From Meconema thalassinum (Eukaryota > Arthropoda > Insecta > Orthoptera > Tettigoniidae): DNA of 64,000 bases. The notes under the pieces are model-generated. The model was given only the letters and a program-made list of their open reading frames with translations. It did not search any database and was not told where the DNA came from. The stretch covers positions 787,586,979-787,650,978 of the forward strand of contig OX336389.2 in the NCBI GenBank assembly GCA_946902985.2. Direction: 5' to 3'. Numbering within the stretch: the first letter of the stretch is position 1; each line of letters starts with the position of its first letter. Positions 20,694 to 32,342 of this stretch are shown in pieces. The translations under genes were made by a program, and so were the position numbers.

Positions 20694-23596
20694 ATGGAAG
20701 AAACTATTCCAAGCTATAAGTGTAAAGAGTATGGAAAAACGTTTCTTCGGGTCTGTGATAGAAAGCGTCACGAAGTATCGTGTGACAAATTTTATGAGTG
20801 CAAAACTTGTGGCAGTAAATTTAACAATGGCTACAATGGACGTCGCCATGAAGAATGTTGTAATGTTGTGTCAGCAGCTAAAAGACAAAAAACTGAGCCT
20901 ACAAAACATTACCTGCTCTCAATGGTTCCTGATAATAATGGATTTACTGAATATGAAACGTATTTTCAAGGTCGTCTTAAACCGTATTTTATACGTTGTG
21001 ATACGTGTAAGGATTTAAATTCATACCTTAAAGAGTCCAAACAGCAAATAATACAAGCAATGCAGAAAGACTAGCAATGCACAAGTCAATAAAAGTTAAT
21101 CGTTTGGCTGAATGTAGATTCATTCATACGTCCACAAACGAAATTACACATCAGGCTTTTAAAACACGAAATCAAGCCCTATTTTTGGAAACAGACTTAA
21201 GTAGTTACCTGGAAAAACAATTTTAAAAGTTAACTACAGAAATGGAAGAATCTGAGCTAAAAGGCAGTATTTGGGCTTTGCTAGCTGTGGAAGGAGTACG
21301 ATTGAAAATAAATAAGTATAATTCCTTGCGTGGAAGTACATATATTCCATTACCAGCATCTGTAAAAGCAAAAAAAAAAAAAGCCTGCATTAATCCTCAA
21401 AACTTGAAGGATGAAAGGTGGTTTATGTATGCCATTTTAGCAAAACTGTTTGAAACAAAAGCTTAACGTATTAGTAAATACAAGGATCTGGAAAAATAGT
21501 ATGATTTTTCTGTAATATCGTTTCCTACATCGCTAGTTGACATTCCCAAATTTGAGAAAGCCAACGACATATCCATTAATGTATTTGGACTGGAAGAAGA
21601 CAACAAGCTGTTTCCTCTAAAGGTTGTGGATCAAGAGCTACAAGACCATCGCGACCTTCTTCTGTGAGTTCTTCATCCGGCCAGAACCACTACGTCTTTA
21701 TCAAAGATTTTGATAAAGTAGTAAGACATCAGATTACCCGCTATGAACATAAGATATGTACGTGTGAACGGTGTTTTACTCACTTCGATAATCGATATTA
21801 TGGTCAACAAGGAATGGAAAATTTAAAGAACATACAGCTTTGTGTGTTCAGCATGACATTGCTAGGGTTGAAATGCCTATTAAAACCCATTTGTTAAATT
21901 CTTAAATGTGGAAAAAATGTTGAGAATACCCTACGTTATCTATGCAGATTTCGAAAGTATACTGTTACCATAACAAACATGTCTACCCAATCCTGAGGCA
22001 AGTTATACAGTGCCATACCAGAGTCATGTTCCTATGAGCTTTGGTATGTATGTTAAACCCTCACCAGCTGTGGAACACATAAAGACAAACCTTCCAATCC
22101 AACCTGTTATTTATCGTGGACCTGACGCTGCAGAAAAGTTTATGCACTGTTTGATCTCGATAGCTAATTAAATTGATCGTCTTTACGGCTTAAATGTTCC
22201 AAAGGCCTTAAATGAGGATGATGAAGAAGAGTTCCAATGTTCTGAAATCTGTTATTTGTGTCAAAAACCATTTACCAAAGAAGTTTGGAAAGTTCGAGAC
22301 CATTGCCATATTACAGGGGAATACCTTGGAAGTGCTCATAATGACTGTAATTTGAGGTGTAAAACACGGAACCCAGTTCCTGTATTTTTACATAATACAA
22401 GTGGCTATGACGCAAATTACATTGTAAAGCAATTGGGATGTACTACTGAGAGAGTGGATGTTATCCCTAACTCGAAAGAAAAGTACATTACCTTCACCAA
22501 ATAGGTTGAAATGTTAAGCTTCGATTTGTGGACACGTTTCTGTTAATGCCGAGTAGTTTGGAAAACTTAGTTTCCAACTTAACATCATACCCTGAAACAA
22601 TCAAGTACTTTGGAAAAGAAAATGCAACGCTCATGACTCGTAAAGAGGTATTTTGTTATGATTACATTGATTCATGGTAAAAGTTAAGTGAAACGTGTTT
22701 ACCTCCAAAAGAGGCATTCTTTAACAAATTAAGTCAAGAAGATGTTATCAAAGAAGACTATGAACATGCAAAAATGTATGTAATCAGTTCAAAATTCAAA
22801 CTCTAGGGGAATATAGTGACCTCTACCTAACTGCAGATGTACTCCTTCTTAAAGACAGCTTTGAAACGTTTCGAATCAAAACACTAGAAACACATCGAGT
22901 GGATGCTGCACACGTTTTTACTTCACCTGGTTTAAGCTTCGAGGCAATGCTCCTTTTGACTGGAATTGAACTGGAATTGCTACAGGATTACGATCAGATT
23001 CTTTTAATAGAGCCTGGAATACGTGGAAGCATATGTCAGGTGTCTCATCGGTATGCTGAAGCTAGCAATAAATACATGGAAACCTATGATTCTGAGAAAC
23101 CATCACAGTTTATTACCTATGATGATGCCAACAACCAATATGGGTGGGCTTCCTTACGGTGGATTTCAGTGGGTTTCTCCGGATACTGTTAATCTAAAAA
23201 CGCTAATGAACGACGACCCTGTGGGATACATAGTAGACTTTGATGTTGATTACCCATCTGACTGTCATGATCTACACTACGATTTACTTTTCCTACCAGA
23301 GTGTACACAACCTAAGGAATCGCCTCTGAAGAAACTAATTCCTCATCCTGGAAATCGAAGGCGATACGTTGTTCACTATATGCCACTTAAACAGACTCTT
23401 GATCATGGACTAAAATTGGTAAAAATTCATAGTGTGTTAATGTTTAAACAAAGACCTTGGCTAAAGGCATACGTTGATTTTAATAACAACCTTAGAAAAC
23501 AAGCTAAAAATAATTTTGAGAAAAATCTGTACAAATTATTTAACAATGCCATTTTTGGAAAAACAATGGAAAATATTCGTAAAAGAATAGACATAC
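20694..23596 (+). pseudogene. Protein-primed DNA polymerase B, N-terminal and central part, right copy
   Basis: By eye this is about 95% identical to the left copy (17753-14957). The ATG at 20694 is followed by zinc fingers with CKTCGSKFNNGYNGRRHEEC (20800-20860). The stop at 21072 and the ATG at 21077 are the same arrangement as in the left copy. Further on are YADFESI (near 21945), the Cys/His block at 22256-22370 with VRDHCHITGEYLGSAH, exonuclease II HNTSGYDANY (near 22395), exonuclease III SDVLLLKDSF-like (ADVLLLKDSF, near 22838), polymerase A YDDANNQYGWAS (near 23118) and polymerase B FNNAIFGKTMEN (near 23535). Stops and frameshifts between 21220 and 22800 inactivate it. It is cut at 23596 by an LTR at the same base as the left copy. 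Confidence 0.85.
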
Positions 23597-24892
23597 TGCC
23601 CCCGAAAAATGAATTATTTGGGACTTAAATGAGAATATTTTCCGAGCCCATGATACAGTTTAACATGGCAATATAAATCCAGGAACCTGACACAAACCAG
23701 TCGTGTTAGCAAGCAAGCAAGCTGGCAGGGAGATTCCATTCACGTGATATGTTGCGCAATAGATGCTTCTAGAAGCTTGATATCGGCATAGCAACAGTGA
23801 ATTTGCTAAGGAATATTATAAATATTGTTATAATTTATGTCATTGGATATAAGCCCACAGCCAATGAGGAGTGGTCTTATTGAAGACGGAATACCTACAA
23901 CTATATTATATGGAGAATTTACGCATTTCGGCCCCAAGAAGGATATTTTATTCATTGGTAATGAGAAGAAAATTTTAGGAAAATATTACAGATACTTTGA
24001 ATGTCGCCGAAAGGACGAATAACGCAGTAATAAGCTTTACTAAAGTGCCCGCTAATTTTCTGTTGGGAAACAAAAATGGCCGCCAAATTTTCGACTTGGA
24101 GAGGGAGATATGAGTATCAGGGTTCTTTATCCTACAGACTTCGAAGAATGTGGAAGTATTTACCGGGTTAACCGAGATCCCGAAGGTTTTGTCCGAGTAC
24201 GGTATTGATACTACTCGTGAAGACAGGGTGATCGCCGGGGCGATATAGGAGATCCCCGTGCTTTGAAACTAGGCGAAGTTTGCAAGACATTACATATTGC
24301 GTTTACTCATTAATATTTGAGTAGAGACTTCGGCCAATTGAACTGTTATACAGTACAGACTGAATACTAGTATTTGTTGAAATTTAAGCGTCACAGATTG
24401 AATAGTTTTGAAGATATGGACTTATTAAAAGTCAATTAGAAAAGTGACGGACGCAGAAACTGAGAAGCATTTTAGTTGGAACGAGACAACTGTGAACACA
24501 AGCCAAGTGAGTAACTGTGTTTTTACCTTCACATTGAAGCAGTATACAAATATTTTCATTATGACTGCTAATGTTCATCAAGACTTGTTATTTGATATTT
24601 ATCACGATGTTGCGATGATGAGATAAGAACATTATGCGTGAGGGACATATTTGAAGCAGAGATTTTGATGCAACATGGAGCTTCGTTAACCAGAATACTT
24701 CTGAATGTAGACGTTATGTACACTTACATCTTGTGCATTAACGTCATTTCACGAACTTTGTATAACATCAACGAGCTATAGAAATATTTCATTAACCATC
24801 TAAATGAATATTTCTACAATGTTACTCAACAATGACACTGAAATATATCTACGACGGAGAATGAAGATGCATCATAAGAAGATTTGTCTAGA

Positions 24893-25050
24893 TGCCAAGG
24901 AACGTCCCGCCAACCCAGAAGAATAATACCAGGAGGATGCGGTTCGATTCCAGTCGGATGTTGGTGATTACCGGAGAGGAATTTCCTCCCTTATCCGCGG
25001 TCGCTGGTCCGAGGAAATTGGCATGGGTCCGACTCAGTATCTTGGATTGT
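24893..25050 (+). other. tRNA-like B-box segment within the right LTR
   Basis: GCGGTTCGATTCCAG near 24939, then CCGGAGAGGAATTTCCTCCCTTATCC; homologous to 13400-13570 in the left LTR. An old SINE fragment in the ancestral LTR is the simplest reading. Confidence 0.4.
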
Positions 25051-26708
25051 GGAAACATCTAAATATTTTCCAAACATGATATTCTAGATATCAACTGATA
25101 AGGTAGCAGTGTTATTTACTTTTGTATTGAGAGTTATATAGTGACATTCAGAGCAAACGCTTTACTCCATATTTTCTGTATTTCGATGGTTCGACATATA
25201 TTTATATTTCATGTGTGTAACAAGATTTTATTCTACAAGACCATTTGAGATGATTGTCTTTCATCATTTTCACATGTATATTCTACGGATCAGTCTCTGA
25301 ACTGACATGTTTATTTGTATAATGAATCAGTATTCCTTATTTGAGACCAGTCATTTTAACTTTCGACGTTATGAATTTTATTTTGAGTTGAGGCTACGGA
25401 CATTTAGTCGTGAATGCCAATTAAATTCCTTTAGGTAATTTAATTTGGGCATCTTAAAGTAAAGGAACGCTTCAAGAGCAGAAGAAAACGACGAAAGATA
25501 TATTGTTATAGTATTATAATTACTATGAATTTCGCGTCGATTTGACAAGAAATATTCGTCATGATATAATAGAAGTCATAGACACATATACATTCTTTGT
25601 TTAGAATGGAGACACATTGCGGAATTGGCAACCCTTACTTTAGGAGATATAACTTGATAGAAGATAATTTTTATCTTACGACAGGAAACTCAAAGCTAGT
25701 TTTACCCCCAGTCAAGATTGTATTCTATTGGACATAATAAAGAGCATGCGGTTATTTATACACTATATGTGGTGTCACGTCGTATTGTGGACCTGACATT
25801 GCAAAGTCGTGTAATTTAAAGCTAGATCAGAATGGTGGACGTAGTAGTATTTCTATTAAATGTATATGTAACAGCTGTGGACAATTAAGTGTCATTTTAT
25901 AAAGTAAACTTATGGAGGTCATACACGACTTGGCTATGGTCGTCTTTTATTAGTGGAAGTTTCTTTTAAGAACAGAAGAAATGTTCAGTATGCCAGCGAT
26001 TGAGTGTTACAACGCTGATGGTAATGCCAAAAATTTAAATGCAAGTCCTACAGAAGATATATTGGTAACAATGAATTTGTGTTAAGAATTGTTCAACATA
26101 GTAGAGGTGATTTAATACCATCTACAGTGGATATATGAGGCTGCTTGAAGAGATATTTGAGCTCATGCGAGGTTGTACCGCATTTGAGGGAAGTTAAAGA
26201 AGTATAGTTCTTTTGGTTAAGAACATGGCATTAATAGAAAGGAGTCATTGTGTTGAAAACTCCAATATATGTAAATTTACGACTTAACAGTGTTGACATG
26301 AGAGGTGAATAAGCGGAAATTAATTTGAAAAAGAAGTTGTCTACTTATGTTAACTAATAAATTTATTAAACTTTTTATTAAGGGAACCGGGAAGTGTGCA
26401 ATGCTGAAAAACGCTTATCATGGTATTACATCCATTTAAAAATAAAGTTTTCAATGATTTTTTCACAAATGTTTCTCAGTCTTCATGAGGGCATATTCTT
26501 TAATTCACAACATATTTATTGCTCCAAATGAAAAAACACTGATGTAAATAGGTCATAAATTTACCAAAAAGTCATACAATTTTTGACATTTTAGGTACAA
26601 TTTCTGAGAACATTTTTCAAAATTTGGTCATGTGATTTTTACATGATATTTAACCACTGATACTCGACGTTGATGACTATATTCGTCTTCGTAACTGAAA
26701 TAGGTTCG

Positions 26709-26935
26709 GTCTGGCTGCGTGGCTCAGGGGTAACGTTCTCGCTTGCTGAGCCCAAGGTTGCAGGTTCGAAACCTGGCGCAGTCAGCTGGCATTTGAGGGT
26801 GCGCAAATGCGAGGGAGCCGTGTCAGTACATTTACTGGCACGTTAAAAATCCCCTTCGGGGCAAAATTCCGGCACCCCGGCGTCTCTAAAAGCCAGTGTA
26901 GTTAAAAGGGACGTAAAACCAATAACATTATTTAT
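26709..26935 (+). mobile_element. tRNA-derived SINE, 227 bp, with 13-bp target duplication
   Basis: TGAAATAGGTTCG occurs at 26696-26708 and again at 26936-26948. The insert starts GTCTGGCTGCGTGGCTCAGG (A box) and has GGTTCGAAACC (B box, near 26763). A body follows with GCAAATGCGAGGGAGCC and GGCACGTTAAAAATCC, and the tail is TTATTTAT. The intact duplication suggests a recent insertion. A related copy is at 51433-51618. Confidence 0.9.
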
Positions 26936-27039
26936 TGAAATAGGTTCGAAGATACTTTAATTTTATTTTTTGGAATTTGGCAGATTTTTTGAGTATGGTA
27001 ATATTTTTTTTACTGAAATCAATTTCAGTTAGGAAGATG

Positions 27040-27136
27040 AATTTTTGATGGATATTTAGCCGGAGCCCTCTTAGAAATAAGCAATCCAGCGTTGCAATGG
27101 ATTCCCAACTGGCATCTTCCCGAATTTACGGGTACA
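27040..27136 (+). repeat. 97-bp direct repeat, end of the 5' LTR
   Basis: Same as 42343-42439 with a handful of differences; both end CGGGTACA. It is the last 97 bp of the LTR. Minus-strand 10846-10895 shows the related LTR end of the left arm. Confidence 0.85.
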
Positions 27137-27143
27137 GTAGGGA

Positions 27144-27160
27144 TGGCGCCCTAACTAAGG
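27144..27160 (+). promoter_or_regulatory. Candidate primer-binding site
   Basis: TGGCGCCCTAACTAAGG begins 7 bp after the LTR end. The first 8 bases fit tRNA-Lys-type primer sites of LTR retroelements; the rest is less clear. Confidence 0.5.
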
Positions 27161-27705
27161 GGCTACGAAATTAGCTTCGTAGAGCCTTCAGACGTTGTTG
27201 GTTTGAACATTTCTAGTGGAAGAAATAATTACCAAACTTGTGGGATGTCTAGTCCAATGTTGGATGGATGTGAGTGTGTTTATATAGGTAATTTTATGTT
27301 GATTTTAGTAAGGTTGCACTCTAACAGAAGATCAGTTCTTATATATAACCTGAGAAAGGTATAATAGGTGGAAAGTTTCGAAAACAACCTATGATCTCGA
27401 TCTCATTTTATTTTACCGGTTCATGGCAGTTGTTAGTCATGTTTAATATAAAGCTAACTTGTTTTAATGATAGTAAATGTTGAGTTTCTCTATGTTAATA
27501 TATTTAAGGTAGATCACAAGTGAACGAACTATATAAGTAAGTTTATTAAACATAGGGTGTCTGTTAAGTTAATGTTAAGATAATATTAAGTTATCTATAT
27601 GCATTAAGGTGCGCAAATACATTGAGAAAGCGTTGCTCGAATGTTGTTATCTTGCTCTGTTTTTAAATATGTCCTTACAGCAGTTTGAAGATTTGTATTG
27701 TTGTA

Positions 27706-29292
27706 ATGGCAACTGAGGATGTCAGGAAGATGTTGGAGGAGATGCAGGAAAAGCTGCAGGAGCACTTGAAAGAGAGTTTGAAGAGTGTTAAAGGTGAGAT
27801 CAAAGAGAATTTGAAAGTGAATGTGCAGGATATGCAATGTAAATTTCAGGAGGCGAAACGAGATTTGGAGCAGCTGAAAAGAGAACGTAAAGAGGATCTT
27901 GACAAATTAATGGTCAAGGTAGTGGAAAATGATGTTGAATCCATTTCAGATAAAGTTAATGAGAGTGTGAAAGAGAGTTTCAAGGAAGATATTCAGGGAG
28001 TTCAGACTTCCTTGGATGAATGACAGACTAGTGCCTCTGACATGAATGTAAATGTAACGCGATTACAGACCAGTTCCAAGCAGATACAGAACGATGTAAG
28101 TGGTGTGCGGACAGATGTCGGTAAAGTCCAAACTAAAGTTGATAGTGTCCAATCAGATGTATCTAAAGTCCAAACTAAAGTTGATAATGTCCAATCAGAT
28201 GTCGGAGATGTCCGAACTGATGTTGCCAAGGTTCAGGGAGATTTGTCTAATGTACAGACTAATGTTGCTAATGTCCAAATTAAAGTCGATAGTGTACAGA
28301 CTAATGTTACCAAGGTTCAGGGAGATGTTGACAATGTTCAAGTAGACATAAATAATATGCAAACAGATATCAATAGTGTCCAGACTGATATAAATAAAAT
28401 ACAGACTGAGGTTAACACAATGTTCGTAGATGTCACTAAAGTCCAAGGAGACAATAATACGATTAGGAGAGAAGTGGAAGAGTCTAAAACCCAATGTAAC
28501 GTGAATATAGGTGCTTTACGGTCATAATTTGTCGATGATGCGTTAAAGACTACTGTTTCTTTAGTGGAATTAAAGGCAAATGTTGAAACGTTACGTACTC
28601 AGGTCATAGACCATAATAAAATCCTTAAGGAGGATATAGAGGAAGATATTGTCGAAATTTTAAAGGGAAATGTAGTCGTTTGGAAGGACGAGTGGAATAA
28701 GTCCAGTAGTGAGCATGTAAAAGATACAGGATAACATAGAGAGAAAATTAGCCAGTACACAGCTAGAGATTAATCGAGAAATTACTAGTGTGAGATCAGA
28801 CCTAGGTAACCGTATTGATCAACTTACTCAAAAACAGGTAGACGATAGAACTCAATCGAGTCAGGAGAATCAAGCTTTGAAGGAATCGTTAGAAAATAAA
28901 AGCAAAAATATAGACGAACGTATAGATAAGATTGTCACGGACGTAAATACGATTCATGAGGGAAAATCTACTGAACTAGAAGAGTACATAAGTAGAAAGT
29001 TACAAAGTCTCAACTTAGGATACGTTTCCAGTCTTGAAACATATAAAGAGGACTTGAAGATAGAAGTGGGACAATAACTGAAGAAGATTATCACAGATAT
29101 AGAAGAGAAAGAGAAGATAGATCTAGAAGATTATGGGAATCATACTAGAAGAAATAGTCTAGAAGTAGAATAAAGAGAAGTCAGACCAGAAGAAAGGGTA
29201 TTCAGGTTTACTGAAGGTCTAGAAGATAGAACAAAAGAGCCCGAAATAGATGCTAGAGATTTTCGATTTAGTCTTATAAATTCTCAACCTAA
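27706..29292 (+). pseudogene. gag of the LTR retrotransposon, coiled-coil part
   Basis: ATG at 27706 (MATEDVRKMLEE). The region encodes almost only coiled coil. After a stop at 28021 it continues with a long array of 7-residue units of the form DVxxVQTK (28120-28440; 21-bp DNA period), then more charged coil up to 29292. Stops near 28525 and 28731 and others break the frame. The capsid-like part lies on the far side of the 12.4-kb insertion, at 41710. Gag forms the retrotransposon particle; this copy is dead. Confidence 0.65.
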
Positions 29293-29296
29293 GAAG

Positions 29297-32027
29297 TGAA
29301 CCCTTCAGAATAGCAGTGTTTATATGCAAGAATCTTGATCAAGGGGTCGCGCTCAGTTCCTAGTGTGATGTTTACGTTCGCCAAACAACATGCTCTACTG
29401 AGGTAAGGGTCATAGGATTAAAACTATAATTAAGAAGGAAAGTTGACAAGACGTAAAATAATAACATGATTTAATGACTAATAGTGCATAAAAAATAATA
29501 TAAACAACAATAAAAAAATCCTCCCTGACTTTTCCCATGACAGGAATATCTATCAGTGCTGAGGAGTCAGACGGATCTCCCCCTTATAAAAATGTGGATC
29601 CTAGTTCCACTAACTTGCATTTGGATTTTATGTACGCGTAATGACTAACTACGAGGAATGAGTACTTTGGATGACTGTTCGTTTACAGCGGGTTAACAGC
29701 CACGATGCTTACGAACAATCATCCCGTAAATCAACGTTTACGGATATGGAACGTGACACTAATAAAAACCCTTAAAAATTTAATGCTGACACATACACTA
29801 AAAATCTACAATTTACAGAAATCTCCCTCGAGACCCTCCATTAGCGCGATGACGAACTTGACAAAATGAGCTGCCAACTCCGGCCAATTGCTCAATACAC
29901 AAACAAGGAAAAGACAGCATCGCACGTGACTTCACGGGTCACTGAAATGGAATTTATATACATGGACTAAAACCAACAACAACAACAACAAAAGTCTGAC
30001 CGGCTGAGATTACTTTATATGAACAAAACTGCATGTTGAGCTAACGCTTCGGAGATTATCGTGATTCGTAGGCAACTCCCATTTATTTAAACAATTTTTA
30101 CCATTGATCAGTTCTTATTCTGTATTTTAAGTAATTACGGAGCCAAACAAGCACTCCCCACTAATGACCTCGCTTGCAACCTTCAGTCCGTCTTGTGAAA
30201 CAGCTCCCCCTTCCTCAATACTTGTCATTGTCCCAACTCCAGTGTGTAAAAATAACTGACCAGCTGTGCCGTTATCTCAAAGAATCAACAGCATCAAATC
30301 TCAACCACCTAAACATATGGTCAGACATTAATCAAAATAGCCACATATGTCCTCGCAAGGTAACAATATGGACCTGGCACCAAGCTGACAGAAATCAGTC
30401 TACGCTGAAATTCCCGCTTGTAATGACCACAAAATACACACACTCACACTGCTGGGAATGACATCACGTTTTTCACACAGGTCGGCTGAATAGATGCTCA
30501 CAAACTATTAAAAAATATTAAAAGCTACGATAGAGCTGACTGCTCTTCGTCACAAATCACATTGCTCCAAAGGCAATAATCTCACTGATTCTGATCAATA
30601 ATAAACCTTATAAAAGATTAATTACCCACCAAACTACTGTATAATTATATTAATTCAGTCCTACTTCTGAAACACAACATATCTCCGAGAGACGTTTTTA
30701 ACCGCATTGCGTAACATATGCAAACACGGTCGTCCACATAGCTACGTTAGTTAAAACAACAAACAAACAAGAACCTTCTACTAATAACATTTATGCGAGC
30801 TGTTTCCATGCAAAAGGTGTGTCAGACCAAAACTAAATATACTACGTTAATCACACAAGCAAAATATTTACAAAAATATGTCCCATATACCATAAGTTAA
30901 TTTATCAGATAATAAGAATATTATTTTGTACTCATCCACGGCCAGTCACCCGTCAAAGGACATCTGCTGCCATCTCCCAACTGAATGCTTCTTAGCTCAT
31001 CTCAGCCATCTGGACGGAGTGTTGATAGTTCCAAACTTCTTCCAGGATAAGCGATGTCATCTCTCGTGCTGATTCAAAAAGTTAGATTATTATACACTCG
31101 ATATCTGACTACTAAATTCGCCGTTTCAGGTACTACTTTCCCCGGAACAGTCTGTTGGCGAATTTTCGATGCTACTGTCCCTACAAAATATAGTACTGTG
31201 ACTATCTATCACTGAATTTAACACATTTATTAATAATTTCTGTGTCCACATGACACGCAAAAGTATAAGTGTCTACGTCCTTAAACGCGCAAAAATGTAA
31301 AGTAACCTGTGTCCTCGACACACAAAATGTAATGATAAACTTGTGTCTTCGACACACCAAATATAATAAGCAATGTCTTGGCTCTTCACGCCACTTATAA
31401 ATGAACCGGCCCTAGGTATTGATAGAGGGGGAAATTATATAAAAATTTCTCAAAATAATAGTGGTACAGGAATGAAATAAATATCACTGAACTCGTAAAA
31501 TTGCGCAGGTCAAGAATATGCCCATTAATACTAGAATCGATCGAAGAGATGTTGTCTAGCCGATCTCCCGCGTTAATGCTAGCCATCGCGTGCCCAAGCT
31601 AGACTTGCCGCGCTGGTAAGCATTCATCTCCCATTGGGTCCACATTTTCAATAACTTGGCGGTTTTTATTAGACCTTGGCCTCGTAGGAGTGTCTAGTAT
31701 TTTCATCAGCCACTCACGTTACTGCATCATATTTTTTCTAGGCGCGAATATTACAATGAACATACCAGAAGCGTGTCTCACTGCGCGTCCCATCTATTTT
31801 GAGGTAGCCACCACCTGTCCTTCTGAAACATTGCTAGGGTCTATCTTTTCACAATCCTGAGTATTTACCCTTTTGTCAAACTGCTGCAGGTATGTCCCCA
31901 TTGTCTCCAACCACTGCTTGAAATTTCCTCATCTCCGTCTGGCTATTTTCATGACGCTGGTGGACATATTTATTAATTGAAGAAATAAAACATCGAATCA
32001 TTTATCCATCAGAGGGTAAAGGGTTCA
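29297..32027 (-). repeat. 3' LTR of the nested Gypsy element, 2.73 kb
   Basis: Near-identical to 38977-41709 (for example AACAACAACAACAAAAG near 29980 is one unit longer in the other copy). There is no credible gene; the small frames at 30174 and 31395 also occur in the other LTR and have no family signature. The sequence upstream on the minus strand (32028-32050) is purine-rich, GTGAGTGGAGGAGTTG, as expected for a polypurine tract. Confidence 0.92.
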
Positions 32028-32044
32028 CAACTCCTCCACTCACA
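32028..32044 (-). promoter_or_regulatory. Polypurine tract of the nested Gypsy element
   Basis: On the minus strand, GTGAGTGGAGGAGTTG stands directly before the 3' LTR (TGAACCC). Confidence 0.6.
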
Positions 32045-32342
32045 AAATTTCGAACTTAGGAAAAAGTCGATAATTTTTAAAAAGACTTCCGTAGGCCAAT
32101 TTGTTTATTTCAGAATCACCCCTTTTCTATTACTTGGTCTAGCCGCTTCTGTCTTGAATGGCATTTACTCGTTTCATTTCCTGCTTGTAATGACCCTCTC
32201 AACTGCTTGCATGACGCGCTGGTGCCTTAGGCAACACTCTGCTCGTCTCGTTAATGTTTGTCAACACCAATTCCACTTCCTTCTTCACGTGCCGTAATCA
32301 ACTGCTCCCCGTTCACTTGGTTGATATTGAACGTCCATATAT

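Larger units (their letters stand above)
23597..27136 (+). mobile_element. 5' LTR (3.5 kb) of the retrotransposon in the right polymerase gene
   Basis: It starts TGCCCCCGAAAAATG right after ATAGACATAC and ends CGGGTACA. A primer-binding-like TGGCGCCC begins 7 bp later, and gag follows. Its first 1.3 kb aligns with the solo LTR at 10846-14952, with roughly a quarter of positions differing and many small indels. A SINE sits at 26709-26935. The short frames at 23837 and 24444 show no family signature. Element superfamily: Gypsy-like, judged from the gag type and the 4-bp duplication in the left arm. Confidence 0.75.

Noticed and set aside
30174..30461. Conserved 95-codon frame present twice (also 39856-40143)
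   Set aside because: It lies in the two LTRs of one element and is alike only because the LTRs are; no motif and not needed to explain conservation.
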